Assembly: GCA_015501075.1 (NCBI GenBank)
Contig: JADNYJ010000031.1
Coordinates: 124,001-188,000 of the forward strand
Direction of reading: 5' to 3'
DNA length: 64,000 nt
From: Gymnopilus junonius
Lineage: Eukaryota > Basidiomycota > Agaricomycetes > Agaricales > Galerinaceae
Shown: piece by piece, positions 1 through 11,795 of the stretch
Position numbering within the stretch: the first letter of the stretch is position 1
How the letters are laid out: the number at the start of each line of letters is the position of its first letter
Translations under genes and position numbers: made by a program
Notes under the pieces: model-generated
The model's database searches: none
What the model was told of the DNA's origin: nothing
The model's input: the letters and a program-made list of their open reading frames with translations, nothing else

Positions 1-618
1 TTCGTACAAGCGCTGAGCCGTCTGGTGCGAGTGAAACAGCACGAAGAATTTTGGTGACATTATCCCTATTTAATCTCAAGTCCGACAGGATTGCAACAGC
101 TCGCTATTAGATGAAATTAGACTTGAGGTCATGCGGATTGGGAAAAGAGGTGAGTAAGACGTACTGGAACATTGATTCCCGTATCAAGATGCCAATACGC
201 GTCTGCTAGTGCAGCGAATTGAGGAGGTATGGACCGCTGTTGCTGGAAATGGCGTTCCCTGCCGTCCTGATGCCACTTCAGCAGAAAATAGACTAGGCAA
301 TCCTTCTTCAGTGTGTCATAGCTCGACGATTCGATGGCTTCTAGCAACTCTCTGAGCCTTGCTTCATCTACAGGAGGGTAAAGGGAATATATTTCCTCGA
401 TGCCTCCGGACTTGAGAAGGATATCGAATAGTAATATATCGTTCATGTCCGCCCGTCGAAGGCGTATTTGTTCAGGACACGGATCCTGCCATGGAAAGTT
501 ATTTGAAACATCGAAGAAATTGATGAATGGTGAATAGCGCGTCGGCTGCACTGCATCCTGTGTCGTAATTTCAGCGATATGAATGGATGCAAGACGAACA
601 GCGACTTACGACGTCCAT
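1..618 (-). CDS. ELYS-like nuclear pore complex assembly protein, 3' end beyond window
   Basis: Proteins with an ELYS-like domain help assemble nuclear pore complexes on chromatin. Three exons can be read. Exon 1 (618-610) codes only M-D-V. A 52-base intron (609-558, gtaagt...cag) follows, exon 2 is 557-165, a 61-base intron is 164-104, and exon 3 runs from 103 off the left edge. The joined protein has the helical pattern of the ELYS-like family: YSPFINFFD near the start, DILLFDILLKSGGI, LYPPVDEARLRELLEAI, a lysine-rich CLVYFLL helix, and RAVAILSDLRLNRDN across the last junction. A start inside exon 2 would need GTG; the MDV exon supplies a proper ATG in good context, so I chose it. The C-terminal part is outside the window. 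Family call is from remembered pattern, exon joins are seen directly. Confidence 0.72.
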
Positions 619-1396
619 GGTCCCAACGAGAACAACGTCAACTTTCAACAAAAGCCATGAGCCACACATTATGTAATCAGAACGAGAGCACTAACTCCCA
701 CGCCCTCATCCTCTAACAATGACATACTTCAAACATACTTAGTAAACACGGTCGACACTCGACTCCCTGCCATCGTCTGGGCTTTGGACTCAAACAGCAT
801 GCCAGATGCAGGTGATTCAGCCCATCTTCGAGTAAGAACCTGGGAGCGTGTTGTCTTCGCAAACGTCTGGTGCGCTCTTACCTACTCACATTTAAATTTC
901 CAGGACATCTGCTTCCGAAATACATAATCATGCGCCAGAAAAAGTGCTGACCCCTTCTCGATACAATTAGCAATATATATGACTGATCTCGTCCACCTCC
1001 GGCGACCTCGATGACAGATGTGCTCAACCTGTCTCTATTTTTAGCGTCGATGACAAAATTTCAATATAGGTAGCCGCGTGGCACAATCCTGATTTTTAAC
1101 GGTTACGCGAAACCGCCTACGCGCGTCCTACACTGAGCCCATCCATCAAGACTTCAGAGCTTCGGCCTTTATATGGTCCTGCATGTGAGTAAGCTAATTT
1201 ACGCACTGTCTTATCAGCATCGTTGAAAAAAAAAAACCCTCCATGAAAGATGACGCAAGCATGTCTTTCTACCCGGAACGCCTCTGCAATATAAAAGGGA
1301 GAGTGATTAGACTCAAAGGGCCTTCAAGTCGTATCCCAACATTTATTCACCGTTCAACTGCACCTTTCCTCTCTCTCTCCTTCTAACTGTCTACCG
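619..1396. promoter_or_regulatory. Divergent intergenic region with TATA box for the OYE-like gene
   Basis: This gap separates two divergently transcribed genes. A good TATA box (aatataaaag) lies at 1289-1298, about 100 bases upstream of the ATG at 1397, and a pyrimidine-rich stretch (1366-1390, ctttcctctctctctcc) follows it, a common layout before fungal transcription starts. No coding pattern was recognised elsewhere in the gap. Confidence 0.55.
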
Positions 1397-2980
1397 ATGC
1401 CTTTCAAGGCTCTCTTTAAGCCCCTCCAACTGTGCGACATTACCTTGCGAAACCGCATAGGAATGTCCGCCCTTACAAGAGACCGAGCCGAGGACACTTA
1501 TCCTACCGAACTCATGAAGGAATATTACGTTCAGCGCGCTGTTGGTAGGGCAGGCCTGATTGTTACAGAGGGAATACTGGTTTCTCGTCACGGGTATGCT
1601 ACATTTCGAACTTCTTTCGATGAAAACATAGTGAATACGCGCTACAGTATACCTTGGCTGCATGTTCCTGGAATATGGGATGACAAGCATGTCGCTGGCT
1701 GGAAGGCCATTACAGAGGCTGTCCATGCAGTCGGTGGTAAGATCTATGCACAGGTCAGTGCACGTCACAGTAGTTACTTTGCGATGTTCAAAACGGTCTG
1801 ATATATTCCATAACGCAGCTAGCTCATGGTAAACACGATGACATGCCAGTTGACTGGACCTCATGAAAATATTTAATATCTAGTGGGCCGGCTGTCACAT
1901 CCAGAGGATCCACAGCAAAAATTATCAGGACTGGTGAACACTATTTTTCTCTCTTGAGTCATGATTTCTATGCTGATTTACATACATTTTAGCCTGTATA
2001 TGCCCCTTCAGCAATTCCAATCAGAGGAATGAAATATCGCCATATTTCTGGTAGTTCTGGAATCCCTATTGTGAGAGGCGGTGTTTTTCAAACATCTAAT
2101 GCTTACCTGAAAACATTAATTGTAAGCCAACTGCAGTCGAAGATCCTCGACTTCTTATAGAACAATTCAAGCATGCAGCGTACAATGCCAAGAGAGCCGG
2201 ATTTGATGGAGTGGAACGTATGTTATCGCTGATATTCCGATAAAGTTTGATGTTGATCATTTCTTTTGCAGTACACGGAGCCAGTGGAATGCTTGTTGCG
2301 CAATTTCTTGATCACAGTTCCAACCAGCGTACAGACGAATGGGGAGGAAGTGTGGAGAATAGAGCACGCTTTGGGTTAGAAGTTCTGAAAGCCATGACTG
2401 AAGTTTATGGGCACAACGTCGCTGTCAAGGTTAACCCTGCCGGAGGGGCGAATGATATGGGGTGCGCGGCTTTTAGGCCCAACTAAATCTGGCTGACCTC
2501 CTTTTGACACCAGAATGCCACTGCAAGACACCCTGGATACATTTTCCTATTTCTTAAGCGAAGCGGACAAATTAAGACTGTCTTATATTGTCATATCGCG
2601 ACACAATCCCAAGTTTGACACCGTTATAGATGGTTAGTTTATTCGACTTCCAGAATTTTCTTTTCTTATTAACCAATTATTCAGGCATTCCACGTGGTAC
2701 TCCACACAACGAACTAGAGGCTTACCGTCCTTTTGTAAAGCATTCCTCGCTCTTCCTCAATGGAGGGGTCACTCCTGAGGAAGCGGAATCGCTTACTTCG
2801 CAAGGAAAAATCGACGGTGTATTCTTTGGTATCGGGTGGATTTCTCATCCGGACTTGACGAAGCGAATAGAGTACGGGCTGCCCCTAGACACTCCTCCTA
2901 GCGTGGCTCATTTATACAGCCCGAAGGAGGGAGAGGATTGGAGTATTGGATATACTGATTACCCAATTGCAGCGCGTTAA
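1397..2980 (+). CDS. Old Yellow Enzyme-like NAD(P)H:flavin oxidoreductase, copy 1
   Basis: OYE-family enzymes are FMN-binding TIM barrels that reduce activated alkenes with NAD(P)H. Nine exons join into 378 codons without a stop: 1397-1593, 1648-1753, 1819-1828, 1884-1933, 1993-2070, 2127-2217, 2272-2461, 2514-2632, 2685-2980. Exon 3 is only 10 bases. Family marks are L-R-N-R-I-G-M-S-A-L-T-R near the N-terminus, Y-Y-x-Q-R-A, AGLIVTEG, W-D-D-K-H-V-x-G-W, A-H-V-G-R, the HGASGM active-site region, NQRTDEWGGSVENRARF, and GKIDGVFFGIGWISHPDL near the end. Length fits the family. The catalytic histidine is present, but the usual N/H-G-Y that follows reads S-G-M, so the tyrosine proton donor is missing. 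A TATA box lies upstream. The exon 5/6 acceptor (gtaag) is weak but conserved in position with copy 2. Confidence 0.85.
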
Positions 2981-3918
2981 GCGTCAGACAAGGAACTCTA
3001 ACAAGTACAAGTTTATTGATTATATATTGCTTTGCTGTACCATTTATGTCATTATTTTAGCATCACAAAGACTCATCTGAATTTTGAGCCTCCTTACAAA
3101 ATTTCGCGAGCGACCCACGGACGACCATAAAATTCAGTCACCTTAGACTCTTGGTCCAGTCAGTTCATTCGTAATTGAAGGGAAAAGAAAACACCACCAT
3201 TTGACTGCCCAGCAGCTCTATGACTCATTTGGTATTTGTTATTTCAACTTCTTCTGTCGCGTCATTGTTGAAGGGACGATAGTCTATACTCTCATGAACA
3301 GTAAGCTTACTCTCGGAAGCTCGACTTTCATCAAGATCCCAGCAAAAGTTATACTCTGTTGGGGCTATTGACCGGGAGCGAACATCAAGTGTTACATTAT
3401 CCCAGCATGTATGCTAGCGTTTCCAGCAACTTGCGGACTCGGGGTCCACGGACATTCATTCATGATTTTCCGTTACGTCAGGCCTCCGTCAAGCATTGAT
3501 CCCGAATCATTTTGTAGGCCTTATCAGGCAAGGCACTGACCTAAATTGGCAAAGTGGCATCTATTTTCAGTGCTTCTGACAAAGCGCCAGGCACAATCGT
3601 GAATGACGGGATTTGTATCCCGGTGGATCGTTGGCACAACTTCACAAGCGCTTGGTATTCATCGCTCCGGGGCTGTCAGATACGTCAAGGATTATAAATT
3701 TGAGTAAGCAGGTTTACGTTGAACATCGTCGTCCTAGCAGAGGTGCTGAAAAGTTTGCGAGAAGTTGTATTTTACCCTAAAAGGCCAAGGTAACCATAGA
3801 GAAATGAGAAGCGTCTTTAAAAATGGAGGAAAAGACAGGTCCACGAACCCAAACTTTTCTGGTACCCCCTCCCAAGTTCGTTAAATCTTGATACCTTGCC
3901 TTTTGCGATTCTCCAAGG
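2981..3918. other. Intergenic region between tandem OYE-like genes
   Basis: No gene or repeat was recognised. The stretch holds the terminator region of copy 1 and the upstream region of copy 2. Short open frames here lack codon pattern or family similarity. Confidence 0.4.
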
Positions 3919-5526
3919 ATGCCATACGAAGGCCTTTTACGTCCTCTCCAACTGGGCGACTTTACCTTAAAAAACCGCATATGGATGTCAGCCGTCTCTA
4001 GAAATCGTGCAAAGAACTCGTACCCTACAGAGCTGATGAAGGAATATTACGTGCAACGGGCTGTTGGTGGTGCTGGCCTAATTATTGTAGAGGGAACACT
4101 AGTTTCTCTCCACGGGTTAGTTTCTTTCTGATTTTTGATTCGAAAACTGATCTTAGTCTTTATACAACTACTATAGTGCGCCGTTCTTGAATATATGTGG
4201 GATGACAAACATGTTGCGGGATGGAAGAACATCACGGACAGAGTTCACGCTGTTGGCGGCAAGATCTATGCTCAAGTGAGTAGTGCTGCTTCTTTCATGG
4301 CTTAAAAGTAAGAGTTGACATCCCATGTTTTGGTAGCTTTCTCATGGTAAGTATTTCAACTGGTCGACGGTATGCCAAAAGGACCTACTCAACATTATAC
4401 CCAGTTGGCCGCCTTTCGCACCCGGATGACCTAAACCAGAAGTTATCAGGATTGGTAAGTCTCGTTTTCTCTTTAATACCATTCTTTCTTATTGTATTAT
4501 TTCATCAGCCCGTATACGGTCCCTCGGCTATCCCTGCCAGAGGGATCAAGTTTCGTAATGTTTCGGGGGGTGTCGACGACTTTGTTGTGAGGCTTTTCTC
4601 TTTCGATTTTTAATCTCGCCTTATAATCTTTGTTTATTGAAAGCCGCGAGCAGTCGAAGATCCTCGAATCCTTATCGAACAATTCCGGCATGCAACGATT
4701 AATGCCAAGAAAGCGGGCTTTGATGGAGTTGAACGTACGTATATCTAATTTATTGATGACGAAGCAAGCGCCGATCTTCGCAAAGTCCATGCTTGCAATG
4801 GAATGCTTGTCAATCAATTTCTCGACCTCAGCTGCAACCAACGCACCGACGAATGGGGAGGCAGTGTAGAGAACCGGTCCCGTTTCGGCCTGGAAATCTT
4901 GAAAATCATGATTGATATCTTTGGTCGCAACGTTTCTGTGAAGGTCAATCCGGCTGGAGGACCCAGCGATACAGGGTGCGCAATTTATTTTACAGTATAT
5001 GCGAAAGATTGTGCTAAAATTTAGGAATCATATAGGATGCCGCTGAAAGACACCTTGGAAACATTTTCGTACTTCTTGAGCAAGGCAGACAAATTAGGAG
5101 TCTCCTACATTGCTATAAGTCGGTATGATTCCAGGTACGATACTGTCATACACGGTGAGTCCCATTCGTCTTTCGTAATATAAATAATATTCTCAACTAC
5201 ATTTAGGTGTTCCTCGCGGGGCCCAGCACAACGAATTGGAGTCCTACCGCCCTTACATAAAGAATGCCAAACTCTTCCTCAACGGACATGTCACTCCCGA
5301 CGAAGCGGAACTACTTATTTCACAAGGAAAGATTGACGGTGTATTCTTCGGTAATGGCTGGATTTCTCACCCGGATCTGGCTAAACGGTTGGAGCATGGA
5401 CTGCCCTTAGACGTTCCTCCTAGCGTCGCTCATCTATATGGCGGGGCAGATGAAGACATTTGGAATGTCGGTTATACGACTATCCCACTGCGACGTACTA
5501 GAATTTGGCGTCGGAGAATTAGCTAG
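3919..5526 (+). pseudogene. Old Yellow Enzyme-like oxidoreductase, copy 2, with a 1-base frame lesion
   Basis: This is a tandem paralogue of the gene at 1397-2980, with the same exon order and phases: 3919-4115, 4177-4275, 4337-4346, 4405-4454, 4509-4586, 4644-4734, 4786-4975, 5036-5154, 5207-5526. Six exons have exactly the lengths of copy 1, including the 10-base micro-exon. The exception inside the gene is exon 2: after the donor at 4116 the acceptor at 4176 leaves the frame one base out, so W-D-D-K-H-V-A-G-W is reached in the wrong frame (99 bases against 106 in copy 1). No alternative acceptor repairs it. Everything else reads well, including DEWGGSVENRSRF and GKIDGVFFGNGWISHPDL. The active-site region is HACNGM, again without tyrosine. 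The last exon is longer and ends in an arginine-rich tail. It may be a young pseudogene, or one base may be missing from the assembly. Confidence 0.72.
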
Positions 5527-8500
5527 AGGATATATCATGCAATTTTATTTGAGCGTAGTTTGGAACTACATATACATGTCTAAACTTGGATCTCAGCTTT
5601 GGTACTTACTGTGAACTAGACATATGTAAGTATTAGTATAAAACATCAGTTCCGTTGGCCATGAGGATTATACTCAGCGCCTCTAATGTCCTCGCGTGTC
5701 TGGCGTGTCTAGTCCCATTAGGGATGATTCGGTTATCGTCTTGATGGTCGTGCATCAGCCCATCAAAATGGCGATGCGCGATGGAGCGACGCTATCTGAC
5801 AATTAGAGTGATTTTTTATTGGCGGAGAAATGCGCCGCCCTGCACATTGCAAGTGTGATGCTTGTTTCGCTTAGCCTAAATAATGAACGAATTCGCCGGT
5901 TGCTTTCTGAATAGGCGCTAGCGACTAACTTACAGGCCGAGGCATTGATATCACTACGTGGGCGCTGGACACGCTTGGATACGGATGGATCATGCGTGGC
6001 CGACATAAGATTTAGAATTGACTGACAGCTTGAGCCGACCGGGAACGGAGAATACGTCGATGTCAAAGCAAGGCCTGTAGTAAAATGGACGCCGTCGAGA
6101 CCGGCGGCAGTAATTAAAGGACTCTGAATTAATAAGCCTTAAGCTAGAGCCTGAGCTAACATTCTTGAAGCTACATACTTACCTTGAAATTCGAACGGCC
6201 CAGACGTAAGAGATTGAAACCTGTCAGATTGCATTTATAAATTTGACTTGAGCTGCTCAACGAATTGCCCAAAAATATTAATGTTGCACTCCGAGTCGGA
6301 GTCCGGAGGAGGAATCGATGACGTCGGCGCCTCGAGGCTCCGTCACTCTCGGTAATCATACCCAAGCTTCAAGTCCTATCAACAGGCGATGCATTGATGT
6401 AAATAAGTATTGATAGGGTCTACATAAAGTATAGAAATGCAAAATACAGTAGCAACACTGATGGCGCTGACGAGGACAGTCCTGGACTGAGCTCGGGCCT
6501 CCTAGCCAGCCATGCTCTAAATATAGAGCGCTGGGGCAAAAGAGTCGCATCCGTGGTCCGTTATCCGGAGTGTCCGCATTAAAAGTTCAAAGAACCTTCG
6601 GACAGACGTTAGAACGTATTCGGATTTGCTTGCATAGAATATTCATGTACGTATGCACGATGGAAGAGAAAGTGCAAACGCGTGTATAAGTAAATCCATG
6701 GAGGTGGACCCAGGTGTTACCGGAAGATTGGACGGAGAATAACTTGAAGTAACTCTCGTCAAAATCCTGGTGAGCAGTTCTGGGCTAGACCGCGGCGTGG
6801 TAGCGCCTTCCGCACGACGGTCGACGAAAGTCCTCGACGTCGCTTGGTCCAACGATGAGAATGAGGAGTTAAGATGAAGAATGAAATGATGTGACTGGAA
6901 GCCAAGTGGCAGGTTCTGGGGATAATAAGGCGATTGTACGGGTGTTTATATACCTTTTGGAAGGATATTCGAGTCCAGCTGCCTTCTGATGTGAATTGTA
7001 GCTCATATGCTAATATCATGAGCAATCAATGACAAGATCAATGACAGCGGCCACCCACTGGCATGCCCAGCCTGAGTACAGATACTCTCGGTAAGAGGGC
7101 ATATCACATCGTCTGATACCGGACTTACAACGGCTTGAGAAAATAAAAATAAAAGAATTGACTATGTATGGTCACTCGCTATAGCTAGGTATAGGAGCCC
7201 CGGAAAGAGGCCTACCTCCTTTGCTGCAGCTCACTTCCAAAAGGGCGAGTCGGAACGGAATTCGGAAAAGGGTGGCACAGATTTTTCCTGTCATCCGTGG
7301 ACCGTGGTTTCATGCTAACGTATACGTATACGCCACCGTCATGTTACCTCTCATTATCCCCTTTAACTTCAAGTTATCTCAGTCAAACAAGCACAGGCTA
7401 AATCAGGCTGTGTCGGATAATAGATGGCGAAGCTCTTGAATCAAACTTGGAACGTCATTCGGATTTCTAAGAAGGAGAAGAACCGTTTACTTTTTACCGT
7501 TCCTGTTACTTTGACTTCCAGGGTGGGTTTACCTTCCTACATCGAAGTTCCAATATTAATCCAGTTCTCACAACCTACAGGCGTACTACATCAGTACAAA
7601 GTTAAGTTTAGAATTCGAAAATCCGGGCGAAGGCTTACTTTATAAATTATAGTATACATACCGAACTTGGACCAGTCCTTATCTCTAGCCTGTAATGAGA
7701 CGATTGAGATCCACAAGGGGTTACTTAAAGGTAAGTACTCGTGATCTATCAGATCCAGAATAACTTTTTGCGTTTTGTCATTTGTGGGGCCTGTACTAAA
7801 GCGTTCGGTTTGCAATCTTGAGTAGATTCGAATTCGCTTCCGACCACTTGCTTGGTGGGGTGGGCGAGTGTGAAGTAGGGTGGAGAGATGAAAGTAGCCT
7901 CGAGGTGATGGTGAACTGTCTGCCTGAACTTAAGAAAGAAAGACGATCGACGGAAGAGAGAAAATGAGCATGGGTATGGTCTAATTGTCGGCTGGAGACT
8001 GGAGACTAGAGACATAAGGAGGAGGACAGATCGTTTGGCGTTCAGTTAGCCTTGAGGTCGCTTGCGCACGCGATATTGAAATTTCGTTTGGAAGTGAGTC
8101 CCTGTACTCACTGTAGAACATTCTCGCAGCGATTCATACCACGTAGTGCGAACACGTAGATAGCCCATGTAAAGTATGTGAGTATACCATATGTTTTCAG
8201 TTTGTGATACATATCACGTCGTGCCTTGCGCATTATTTCCTGTTATTTCGTACATCCATCAGTGATCATGATCATTGCTGGAGAACGGTAGCTCACCTCA
8301 CAACATATTACTAGCCTCGAGGCCAAGAACCCCAGTAGACCTCGTGCAAGTCGACTATACTCCGCCCGGGGCTAAGCACGTCTCGAAATGAAAAACCTGA
8401 TCATGAAATACGCGGAGAGAGGCACGCCAAAGCCTGCATCAGTGATCAGTGATCACGATCAATCAACCAACCCTTGGAATTACTGGACTTGGATAATTTC

Positions 8501-10445
8501 CGTATTGGACTAGCGAGCTAAGAGCATTTTTTCTTAAATTTTCGCGTTGTGATGCCCTTCATGCCTTGAGGGTGCCGGATAAGGCTAATGAGGGTGGGAG
8601 TTTAAAGGGGGAAAAGGAGAAGAGAAGAAAATTCTGAAGAAAGAAGACCAAACGTCACCGGTACCCTCGTGATTATTCGATCGGTTGGTTGCGGGGAGAT
8701 TAGGCTTATTCCCATTGTTCACGATTAGGGAGAAGGGCAGGTGCGCGTGCTAGGAAGGATTTGCGTGCGTTCGGGCTTTTGCGTTGCGGATAAGAAAAGA
8801 TGAGATGCTGGGGCCCATAGCTGGTTCAGTGATTCTGAAAGGAACCTTACGCCTAAGACGGAGATTCAATAGCTCCCATGAAACTTTTTTTAGGGATGGG
8901 GATGGGAGTGACCATTGGGATGCCTACGGTAAGTGGTAGTATTACAGCTTAAGATAGCGATGCCCAGATCAAGGTTATGAAAGTGGGTCGACGTCTCGTA
9001 GAGATAAGCTAAGATAGAATGAGGATCTAGAGTGAAACAGATACGTAGCGGACAGATGCGGGGGCAGAACGTAGGCCGGACTCCGGAGAGAGACAAAAGC
9101 GGTGGCTTCGAAATTGAGTGATGCAGTGACTGCACAGGATTTTTAAGGCAGTTAACTGGCTATAGATTAACGTAGGGGTGGGAAGTTGTGTTGAACTACG
9201 GAGAAGACACCAGAAGTAACGGGAAAGGGGCGAGGAGAAAGAAGGGAGTGGAGGGAGGAACAGGAGAAACTTTTGATATTGAGCGGACGTTTAGAAGGTA
9301 CTAGTCTCCAAGTCCAGACTAAAACTAAGAAAAAAAGAGGTTAGGATAGGTAACTGCGGGCGTTGACAGTCTGTTTGTGAATTGTGAAGTTTTGGAAAGA
9401 AGAAGCACTGAAAAAAACGTCAGGGTGAGCTAAGAATAATGGGCCCCATTGTCGTGTGCCTGGGGTTTTCATAACAATGCGTTTGATGTAGTTTCCAGTG
9501 TTTATTTGCCTGCTGTTGTGATAGAGCGCAGGATGAAGACGACGACGACGGGACTGCAGAACAAGAGGTAGAGACAAGACAAAGCGTCGCCTTCGCGGAG
9601 AAGCAGCCAGGATGTCAAGGAGAGAAAAAGATGCAGATTGAATTGTCCCATGCCTGTGGGATCGGCGGTTACGATAATAGATGCACACAAGTATCAATTA
9701 TATAATCAGAAATCAATAGAATTGCGGCAAAGCTTGGACAAAGCGCTATTTGTGATGGAGTCGAAGCGTTGGAGGAGTTGGGCGAGCTGTCATGTGTCCA
9801 GGGAAACTGGAGACAATTGCCATAGGCAATGTGAATGAAGCCGAAACAAACACTTGACGTGTATTGTGATCGAGGACAATGTAAAATGGACAGAGACCAG
9901 AAGACAGATGGCGTGCTGAATAGACGGTCCAAGCGACAAGAACAACAGGGCAAGAATGGTGGTAGGCCTCAAGGCGGCTGAGACGCATTAATTGAGGGCA
10001 CGGAGGCGGAGATAGTTGTGGTCCACAACCGATGGAAAGCGATGGAAGGATGAGGAGAAGATTGGGAATTGAGAACAGCAGTGCCAAAGGAGGACAGGCT
10101 GGATCGGCGAGTGGAATCTGGCCTACCGAGGGAGTCGGGTGACCCGCAGGTCGTTCCCAGCTGGCCATTTTAGGAAGCAAGCCACATGGAGCTGGGAAAG
10201 CGTCTAGGTGCACGAGGCGGTGCTTTGTCCGACCAGATAAGGAAGCAGATCAATTGAAACGCCACCGTACAAACAGCGGCAAACAGGGGTCGCGGGGATG
10301 AAGATATTTGATGTGGTTCCCACGGGGGCTATCTGACCTCGTTTTTACCTTTGCCCACAAATTACATTTGAACTCTGCCTGCCCTCTCTCCTCCGTCTCT
10401 CCTCTCCTTCTCATTCCCCCGTCGCTCTTCCCCCCTCTTCCCAAC
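5527..10445. other. Long non-coding stretch, no recognised gene
   Basis: About 4.9 kb without a supportable gene. Short open frames on both strands have no family resemblance and no consistent splice pattern. Visible details are clustered TGATCA-type palindromes (8260-8275 and 8440-8465), an AG-rich segment near 9185-9290, and a strongly pyrimidine-rich run (10375-10440) directly before the next gene, probably its core promoter. Confidence 0.4.
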
Positions 10446-11795
10446 ATGATGCTCCTCCAGAAACCACAAGCTGTATCCCTTTCCTCTCCGGCCTTGTACA
10501 CGCATAGGCGGCATCCGTCCGCCCCCGTTGTTGTACAGCCCACCCGCACTCCCGGCCTCCTTACCCTTTCAAAACCAATCAGACCCTCTCCACAGCGCCA
10601 GGCGACCCCCCAGTACCGCCGGGAGCCCAGGTCCGCGGTCAAGCCAGCAAAGCACGCTTCCGCCGTGGTCCGTGCGCAACCCCTTACTCCGGCGGCTGAG
10701 ATCAAGCCCCCGACCGTCCAAGCTGTACCCGCTACACCTTCCCCGCACTCTCGCGGCAGGTCGCAAGCCAAGCAGGCAAAGGAAAAAACTCAGATTTACA
10801 GGTCAGCTCGCGATGTTTGAAATTTGGTTGGTGTTGAGTCACGCTGACAATTTGCCGCCCCTCTCCATTCCAGGAGTGCCTCTCATTCTTCTCTTCGTGG
10901 CAAGCATGGACGTCAGCCCTCGCCACCCACCATCAATACCACTCAGCAAACGCAACAGTCGCAGCAAGCTCCCTCGCAGGCAGAGGCCAACGTAGTACCC
11001 CCTATAAAGTCCTCGAACCTTTTCGACCCCTTTCTCGACCATTCTAATTCTCCTCCCCCTTCTCCATCTCTCGGCTCCAAGTCCTCCGGCAAACTCGCCC
11101 GTCGCAGGCAACAAATGGCCATTCATCCACCCACTGTTCCATTGTCGAGGGCCATTCCCGTTCCCAAACCATTGCGGACCAAGACTTCTATTATTTCCTG
11201 CTCTGAGCCTTCTCTCTCGCACATGATGCAGCCATCCCAGGCCGCCACCCATCCCTCCACGTATCAGGATTTCCCCATCTGCGACGACTCGACTGAGGTG
11301 ATCGACCATGAGTACCCCTCTTTCCCATCAACCCCTCGTCGATCCACCCACGCTCGCAGTGGCCCAAATACATCCCCACTGCCAACTCGTAACAATGGTG
11401 TCTTCGATTTCAATTTTCCCCCCTCCACGCCATCAGCCACTACCGGTAAGAGGGGCACTAGGAAGCACCGACGAGTTCCCAGCGAAGGCGTCTTCAACAT
11501 GTCGTCTGACGAGGACTTATCCACCGGTCCAGGTGGTGTCGTTCTCAACGCAAGCGTGCAAACCCTTTTCGGATTGACGTTGGGCAAGAGGACCTCGCTT
11601 CCTGCGTCTCCTTTCTCTACACCAGTTCCAGCGCGTGACGCGATGGTTGCGCCCATGGGCAGCCGAGAGTCGTCACCTTCTTCCGACTCGTCCAGCGAGT
11701 CGTATGAGGCGAAGAAGAAGGCCGGCTATTTTGCGAGTTCCATGTTCCAGAACTCGCCTTCCCCAGAGGAGCTTCCGGACCCTCTCAACCTCTGA
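10446..11795 (+). CDS. Disordered protein with C-terminal PNRC/Edc1-type decapping-activator motif
   Basis: Two exons (10446-10801 and 10874-11795) join across a 72-base intron (gtcagc...ccag) to give 425 residues. The protein is almost entirely low-complexity, rich in Ser, Pro, Thr and Arg, with a Gln-rich patch. The only folded-looking motif is the last 25 residues: YFASSMFQNSPSPEELPDP. This matches the pattern Y-A-G-x-x-F followed by SPSPxxLPxP of the metazoan PNRC and fungal Edc1-like family, whose proline part binds Dcp1 and whose aromatic part activates Dcp2 in mRNA decapping. I therefore infer a cytoplasmic decapping enhancer. ATG 10446 follows a long pyrimidine tract and is preferred over the in-frame ATG at 10308, which would lie upstream of that tract. 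It is alone, with kilobases of non-coding DNA on both sides. Confidence 0.65.

Noticed and set aside
129..551. Reading the ELYS-like exon from a GTG start at 551
   Set aside because: The splice acceptor at 558-560 and an upstream ATG exon (610-618) give a normal start and extend the frame, so GTG is not needed.
1391..1864. 157-residue open frame on the minus strand over the OYE gene
   Set aside because: Antisense shadow of coding exons; no family likeness.
9746..10213. 155-residue Pro/Leu-rich frame on the minus strand
   Set aside because: Low-complexity composition, no splice support and no recognised pattern.
5527..10445. A hidden multi-exon gene on either strand
   Set aside because: I looked for splice-joined frames but found no run of similar codon use or known motif; a lineage-specific gene cannot be excluded.
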